A DNA stretch of 64,000 nt, from contig NZ_AP024702.1 in the NCBI RefSeq assembly GCF_037076345.1, forward strand, positions 1,364,001 through 1,428,000, in the 5' to 3' direction. Below, piece by piece: positions 59,734-64,000 of this stretch. The position numbers and the translations under genes are program-made. How positions within the stretch are numbered: position 1 is the first letter of the stretch; every line of letters begins with the position of its first letter. The notes beneath the pieces were generated by a model that was not told the DNA's origin, searched no databases, and saw only the letters and a list, made by a program, of their open reading frames with translations. This DNA is from Haloferula helveola (GTDB lineage Bacteria; Verrucomicrobiota; Verrucomicrobiia; Verrucomicrobiales; Akkermansiaceae).

Positions 59734-60882
59734 TCACAGTCGGACCTCGTAGGTCTTCTGGACACCGCTGCCGGACTCGGGGCGGCGTTCGAGACGGGAG
59801 CGCCGCTGGATGCCGCACAGCAGTCCTACCGAAGCGAGGGTGAATACCAGGTTGGTGCCGCCGTAGCTGACGAACGGCAACGGCAGTCCGGTATTGGGCA
59901 GCACCGCCGTCGTCACCGCGATGTTGACCATGGCGGGAACGACAATCACCGCCGTGAGGCCGATCGCCAGACAGCGGTTGAAGACATTGCTGGCATACAT
60001 CGCGATTCCGATGCCGGAGACAGCGATCATCACGTAGCAAAGCACGGTCAGCAGGGTTCCCCAGAGTCCGAGCTCTTCGCCGATGTTCGGGAAAATGAAG
60101 TCGGTATGCGCGTAAGGCATGTGGCCGAACTTCTCGAATCCGTTGCCCAGCCCCTGACCTTGCACGCCACCATTTCCGAAGGCGAGCAGCGCGCGCCACT
60201 GCTGGAGGCCCTTGTGCATCTGGTGATAGGGATCCTCAAGGTTCAGCCACGCCTCGATCCGGCTCCAACGGTTCTCGTTCGACCGAACGAGGAAATAAAA
60301 GCCGACGCAGCCGGTAACGACGGTCGGCAACAGATAGCGCAACCGCACGCCCGCGGCGAAAAGCACCGCGAATCCGGCCGCGCCAAGCCCCACCGCCGTG
60401 CCCATGTCGGTCTCGAACAGGATCAGGCAAAACGGAACCCCCAGCAGGATTCCGGGAATCACGAAGCCTTTCCAGAAAGTCGGAATCTCGGTTTGCCAGC
60501 GGGCGAACCATCCGGCCAAGGCGATCATCGTGATCGACTTCGCCACTTCCGACGGCTGGAAGCGGTTGACCACCGGGAAGTGGATCCAGCGCTTCTCGCC
60601 ATTGAGGTCGGCTGCCACTCCGGGCACGTAGCAGAGAGCCAGCAGCAGGCAGCCGGCAAGCAGCAGCCACGGCCATCCGCGACGCAGGTGTCGCGGATCC
60701 AGCGTCGCGAGGAAAAGCCCGCCGACGATCCCGGCTCCGGCCATCCAGCTCTGGCGGACGAAGAAGTAGTACGGCTCCTCGGTGCCCTTCACCCACGCGC
60801 TGGTGCTGGCAAGCATCACCAGACCGAGGGCCACGAGGGCGGCAACGGCGGTGCAAAGGGAGATGTTGAGGTAGCGAGCCAC
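59734..60882 (-). CDS. ftsW: Lipid II polymerase FtsW
   Basis: FtsW is the SEDS-family peptidoglycan glycosyltransferase of the divisome. The 382-residue protein has about ten membrane helices. Characteristic segments are RWIHFPVVNRFQPSEVAKS, HQMHKGLQQWRALLAFGNGGVQGQGLG, MPYAHTDFIFPNIGEELG and, near the end, LPLPFVSYGGTNLV. Start GTG 60882; no other start fits. In conventional clusters murG follows directly; here the next gene converges on it and murG is 50 kb away. Confidence 0.95.
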   Translation of the reverse strand: MARYLNISLCTAVAALVALGLVMLASTSAWVKGTEEPYYFFVRQSWMAGAGIVGGLFLATLDPRHLRRGWPWLLLAGCLLLALCYVPGVAADLNGEKRWIHFPVVNRFQPSEVAKSITMIALAGWFARWQTEIPTFWKGFVIPGILLGVPFCLILFETDMGTAVGLGAAGFAVLFAAGVRLRYLLPTVVTGCVGFYFLVRSNENRWSRIEAWLNLEDPYHQMHKGLQQWRALLAFGNGGVQGQGLGNGFEKFGHMPYAHTDFIFPNIGEELGLWGTLLTVLCYVMIAVSGIGIAMYASNVFNRCLAIGLTAVIVVPAMVNIAVTTAVLPNTGLPLPFVSYGGTNLVFTLASVGLLCGIQRRSRLERRPESGSGVQKTYEVRL

Positions 60883-60912
60883 GTGAGGAATCTACGGGAT
60901 CAGCCGTAGCAA

Positions 60913-61740
60913 TTATTCGGGAATCACTAGATCCATGCCCACCCGGAGGTGGCGGGCGTTATCGATGTTGTTGGTGGCCATCAGCTTGTCGACCGAGGTC
61001 CCGTACTTTTGGGCAATCGCCCAGAAGGTATCACCCGGCTTGACCTTGTAGCGCTGTCCCGAGGCCGTTGTGCCACCCACGGAGGCAGTCGTCGTTCCGG
61101 CCTGCCGGGCATCTGCCTGCCGGGCGGCATCGGTCTCGATCATCGCCGGCTGGACCGGCAAAGCGGGCTCGGGACGCACCGGCTCGACCGCCGGGGTGAC
61201 CCGCACCGGCTCGGGCGAGTGTCGAAGCTCGGCGATCTCCGGAGGCTCGACCGCGGTGATCGTCTTCGGCGGAATCCGGAGGTAGCGACCCTGACGGATC
61301 GGGATGTTGTCGTTGGCGGAACGGAGCTCGCTTTCGTCGATGCCGAACCGTGCGGCGATGTTCTCGTAGGTGTCGCCGGTTCCGACGGTGTACAGCGAGT
61401 CGCCCGAGCGGATCTTGGGCAGGTCGTTGTCCTCCTGCGGCGGCGCGGTCGCAAGCGACGCGGCAGCCAGCACGGGCTTCTTCTCGACGTTGGCCACCTG
61501 CTCGTCGTCATCGAGCCACCGGCTGTGGACGAAGATCCCGGCGATGGCGACGACGTGGATGATCAGGATCACCACCAGCGCGCGGGCAATTCCGAGATTC
61601 GGAACGTCACCTTCGATCTCGGCCGGCGTGGCGGTGGCGGCGCGATGCCGCTTCTTGTTCTTTGCGACGTTCGCGAAGAGCGTGCGGAAGCCCCCTTTGC
61701 GTGCGGGGCGGCGTTTCACGGTCATGCGTTGGTGCTTCAT
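60913..61740 (-). CDS. LysM-domain membrane protein in the dcw cluster
   Basis: The 275-residue protein has a basic cytoplasmic N-terminus, one transmembrane helix (about 52-72) and a periplasmic part with two LysM domains: about 116-160 (YTVGTGDTYENIAARFGI) and about 228-275 (YKVKPGDTFWAIAQKYGT), separated by a Pro/Glu-rich linker. LysM domains bind N-acetylglucosamine in peptidoglycan. It lies between murD (14 bases upstream) and ftsW (30 bases downstream), so it is probably cotranscribed. A link to division-site peptidoglycan is inferred. ATG 61740 is used instead of TTG 61782. Confidence 0.88.
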   Translation of the reverse strand: MKHQRMTVKRRPARKGGFRTLFANVAKNKKRHRAATATPAEIEGDVPNLGIARALVVILIIHVVAIAGIFVHSRWLDDDEQVANVEKKPVLAAASLATAPPQEDNDLPKIRSGDSLYTVGTGDTYENIAARFGIDESELRSANDNIPIRQGRYLRIPPKTITAVEPPEIAELRHSPEPVRVTPAVEPVRPEPALPVQPAMIETDAARQADARQAGTTTASVGGTTASGQRYKVKPGDTFWAIAQKYGTSVDKLMATNNIDNARHLRVGMDLVIPE

Positions 61741-61754
61741 GGTCTCAGGGGTGT

Positions 61755-63053
61755 TCAGCGAAGTTCGTGGACGAGTTGGCAAAATGCGTCTCCGCGTTCC
61801 TCGTAGCCTCCGAACTGGTCAAAGGACGAGGTACCGGGAGAGAACAGGACGGAACCGCCCCGCGGGGCGAGGCGGTGGGCCGCGGCGACGGCCTCATTCA
61901 GCGTGGAAAAGTTTTCACAGGGCAATTCCGGACGGATCAGGTCGGCCAGCGACCGACCGATCTGGCCAAAGGTGACGGCGGCCACCGCCTTCGACTTCAG
62001 CTGCGGCAGGAGCGGCGAGTAATCGAGCCCCTTCTCCTTGCCTCCGGCGATCAGCACCACAGGACGGGTCTGCGACTTCAACGCGCTCTCGAGCGCGTGG
62101 AGGTTGGTCGCCTTGGAGTCATTGAGCCACTCGACGCCGTCGAGGGTCCGGACCAGTTCGCAACGGTGGCGCGGTGGCGCGTAACCATCGAAGGCGGAGC
62201 GGATGGCGTCTTCCCCGACTCCGAGCGCGACGCATGCGGCGATCGCCGCCATCGCATTCTCCGCATTGTGCAAACCGCGGAGATGGGATGCTTCGTGCAG
62301 ATCGAGGAATTGTTTTCCGCCGTGAAGGATCAGCTGGCCGTCGGAGAACCAATCCGCTGACTGGTCCTCGGTCGAAAAGGTCACCAGCTTCGCCGTCGGC
62401 ATCGGAATCTCCTCACCTAGCCGCACCACGGCGGTCTCCGCCTCGGTCTGGTTCTCGAAGATCCGGAGCTTCGCGCGGCGGTAACTGTCGACATCCGGAT
62501 AGCGATCCATGTGGTCGGGCGCGAAGTTCAGCCAGATCGCGACGTCCGGGCGGAAATCGACAATCGTCTCGAGCTGGAACGAACTCGCCTCCAGCGCCAA
62601 CACGTCGGGCGGCGGATCCGCCATCACGACTTCGCAGACTGGCCGGCCGTAGTTGCCGCAGGCTGCCGCCGTCCGGCCGTCGGCGCGGATGATCCGCTCG
62701 ACCAGCTCGGTGGTCGTGGTCTTGCCATTGGTCCCGGTGATCGCGATGATACGACCTCCGTAGTAGCGGCTTGCCAACTCGATCTCGCCGATGGTTTCGC
62801 TCGCCTTCCCAGAGAATGCCTCGACGAAAGGCCCGTAGGTGTCGATGCCCGGGCTGACCACCAGCAGGTCGCAAGGCTCGGCCGATTCCGGATCGGCGGC
62901 CGGATGCGACTCTGCCCCTTTGATCGGCGGGTCGATGGCTTCCCGCGAATCGAACACGTGGACTTCCGCCCCTTCCCGCAGGGCAAGCGCGACTGCGGCC
63001 CGGCCACTGGTGCCGGCTCCGAGGATGTTCACGCGTTTTCCGGAAAGGGTCAT
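61755..63053 (-). CDS. murD: UDP-MurNAc-L-Ala--D-Glu ligase MurD
   Basis: MurD adds D-glutamate to UDP-MurNAc-L-alanine. The 432-residue protein has the Rossmann N-terminus VNILGAGTSGRAAV, ATP loop ITGTNGKTTTTEL, central NFAPDHMDRY and the C-terminal ligase domain (PPRHRCELVRTLDGVEWLND, VLIAGGKEKGLDYSPL, VLFSPGTSSFDQFGGYEERG). The last three motifs are typical of MurD. ATG 63053 shares its first base with the mraY stop. Confidence 0.96.
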   Translation of the reverse strand: MTLSGKRVNILGAGTSGRAAVALALREGAEVHVFDSREAIDPPIKGAESHPAADPESAEPCDLLVVSPGIDTYGPFVEAFSGKASETIGEIELASRYYGGRIIAITGTNGKTTTTELVERIIRADGRTAAACGNYGRPVCEVVMADPPPDVLALEASSFQLETIVDFRPDVAIWLNFAPDHMDRYPDVDSYRRAKLRIFENQTEAETAVVRLGEEIPMPTAKLVTFSTEDQSADWFSDGQLILHGGKQFLDLHEASHLRGLHNAENAMAAIAACVALGVGEDAIRSAFDGYAPPRHRCELVRTLDGVEWLNDSKATNLHALESALKSQTRPVVLIAGGKEKGLDYSPLLPQLKSKAVAAVTFGQIGRSLADLIRPELPCENFSTLNEAVAAAHRLAPRGGSVLFSPGTSSFDQFGGYEERGDAFCQLVHELR

Positions 63054-64000
63054 CAGACGATTTTCAGAAGGGCGAGACCGAAGAGGGCGAGCATGATCGA
63101 GACGATCCAGAAACGAATGATCACCTGGCTCTCATGCCAGCCGCGCAGCTCGAAGTGGTGGTGGATGGGCGCCATCGCGAAGATACGCTTCTTGCGCAGC
63201 TTGAAGGATCCGACCTGCAACATCACCGAGAGGGCCTCCATCACGAACACGCCGCCGATGATCACCAGCAGAAGTTCCTGCTTCACGCAGATCGCCGCGG
63301 TGCCGAGCGCGCCACCGATCGCCAGCGAGCCTGTATCGCCCATGAAAACCTTGGCGGGATGGCAATTGAACCAGAGGAATCCGAAACCGGCACCGGCCAA
63401 CGACAGGAGGAACACTGTCAGTTCGCCAACGTAGCGGTTGTAGGGAATCGTCAGGTAGTCGGTCGCCATGAACAGGTGGCCGGCGAGGTAGGCGAGAATG
63501 CCGTAGGCGAGCGATACGGTGATCGTGCAGCCAGTCGCGAGACCGTCGAGGCCGTCGGTCAGGTTCACGGCGTTCGAGCAGCCGATGATGATCGCGATAA
63601 AGAACGGGATGATCAGCCAGCCAAGATCGATCAGGGACACCTTCAGCAGTGGGAAGCTGATCTCGCTGATGCTCATCGGCATACCACCGAAGCGGTAACT
63701 CGGTGCCCCCGCGGCGAGTTCCTCGGGTGTCGCTCCATAACCGGAAATCTCCGGCTTGAAGTAGATGAACAGGGCGGCGACCAGGGCGACGAGCAACTGC
63801 CAAAACAGTTTCCCGCGGGCACTGATGCCGTCGGAGTTCTTCTTCTTCACCTTCGCGTAGTCATCGCAGAAACCCAGCAACCCGAGCGCGCCCATCGTGC
63901 AGGCGCAGACCGCGACGAAGGGATTCAGCGGGCGGGCGCAAACGAGGGTCGAGATCAGAACCGAGCCTAGGATCAGCACCCCGCCCATAGTCGGCGTGCC
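63053..64000 (-). CDS. mraY: Phospho-MurNAc-pentapeptide transferase MraY (partial)
   Basis: MraY makes lipid I from UDP-MurNAc-pentapeptide and undecaprenyl phosphate. The visible part (about 315 residues) begins at GTPTMGGVLILGSV, the conserved segment near the first catalytic region, and continues beyond the window. DGISARGKLFWQ, NAVNLTDGLDGLATG, FMGDTGSLAIGG and MAPIHHHFELRGW are diagnostic MraY motifs. The first part, including the N-terminal helix, lies past base 64000. Followed immediately by murD. Confidence 0.96.
   Translation of the reverse strand, partial: GTPTMGGVLILGSVLISTLVCARPLNPFVAVCACTMGALGLLGFCDDYAKVKKKNSDGISARGKLFWQLLVALVAALFIYFKPEISGYGATPEELAAGAPSYRFGGMPMSISEISFPLLKVSLIDLGWLIIPFFIAIIIGCSNAVNLTDGLDGLATGCTITVSLAYGILAYLAGHLFMATDYLTIPYNRYVGELTVFLLSLAGAGFGFLWFNCHPAKVFMGDTGSLAIGGALGTAAICVKQELLLVIIGGVFVMEALSVMLQVGSFKLRKKRIFAMAPIHHHFELRGWHESQVIIRFWIVSIMLALFGLALLKIV

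Overview
The window looks like a chromosomal segment of a GC-rich Gram-negative member of the Verrucomicrobiota, probably near Luteolibacter/Haloferula-type Verrucomicrobiia. That placement is inferred from a PEP-CTERM protein, a pseudopilin-like protein, a protein ending in an FYRL-type tail, autotransporter-type barrels, a DUF6607 protein, a MurC-MurB fusion, a divergent FtsZ and the high GC content. No rRNA, tRNA, CRISPR array or insertion sequence was recognised. Most genes lie on the minus strand. Starts were re-chosen from ATG/GTG codons, overlaps and signal peptides, so several genes are shorter than the longest open frame.

The two ends hold two halves of one division and cell wall (dcw) cluster, in the same orientation and in conventional order. 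On the right are mraY (runs off the window), murD, a LysM membrane protein and ftsW (59734-64000). On the left are murG, a murC-murB fusion, ddl, ftsQ, ftsA and ftsZ (1364-9549). About 50 kb of other genes sit exactly between ftsW and murG. At the far left a LuxR-family regulator converges on, and overlaps, the last 26 codons of metH.

Inside the 50 kb, from left to right: a mini-RNase III-like protein, an RbsD/FucU-like lipoprotein and a PIN-PhoH protein (9.7-12.1 kb). Menaquinone genes are scattered as menE-menC-menA (12.3-15.3 kb), menB-menH (18.6-20.3 kb) and menD (35-36.6 kb), with two paralogous outer membrane barrels between the first two groups. Next come a plus-strand group of secreted proteins (20.4-23.9 kb), an AraC regulator, and a tightly coupled minus-strand operon (26.1-32.8 kb). 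That operon encodes a YceI protein, a prenyl diphosphate synthase, an ABC transporter, a CcoN-like protein lacking CuB ligands, a small membrane protein and a membrane/di-heme cytochrome c fusion. Then follow menD with an MBL-fold protein, uvrC and an exopolysaccharide locus (38.8-45.9 kb).

The most notable gene is a 3481-residue hybrid megasynthase (46016-56461), read as FkbH-ACP-KS-AT-ACP-aminotransferase-C-A-PCP-TE, with a divergent Sfp-type phosphopantetheinyl transferase beside it. This is a complete one-protein assembly line. It is predicted to build a small beta-amino-acyl amino acid from a glyceryl starter, one malonyl unit, an amino group and probably valine.

Non-coding signals include inverted repeats inserted in frame in menH, one more long inverted repeat at 23.9-24.0 kb, an intrinsic terminator, two operator-like palindromes and G-run tracts over two start codons. 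There is also a recurrent CC dinucleotide just before start codons, where Shine-Dalgarno motifs are mostly not evident.
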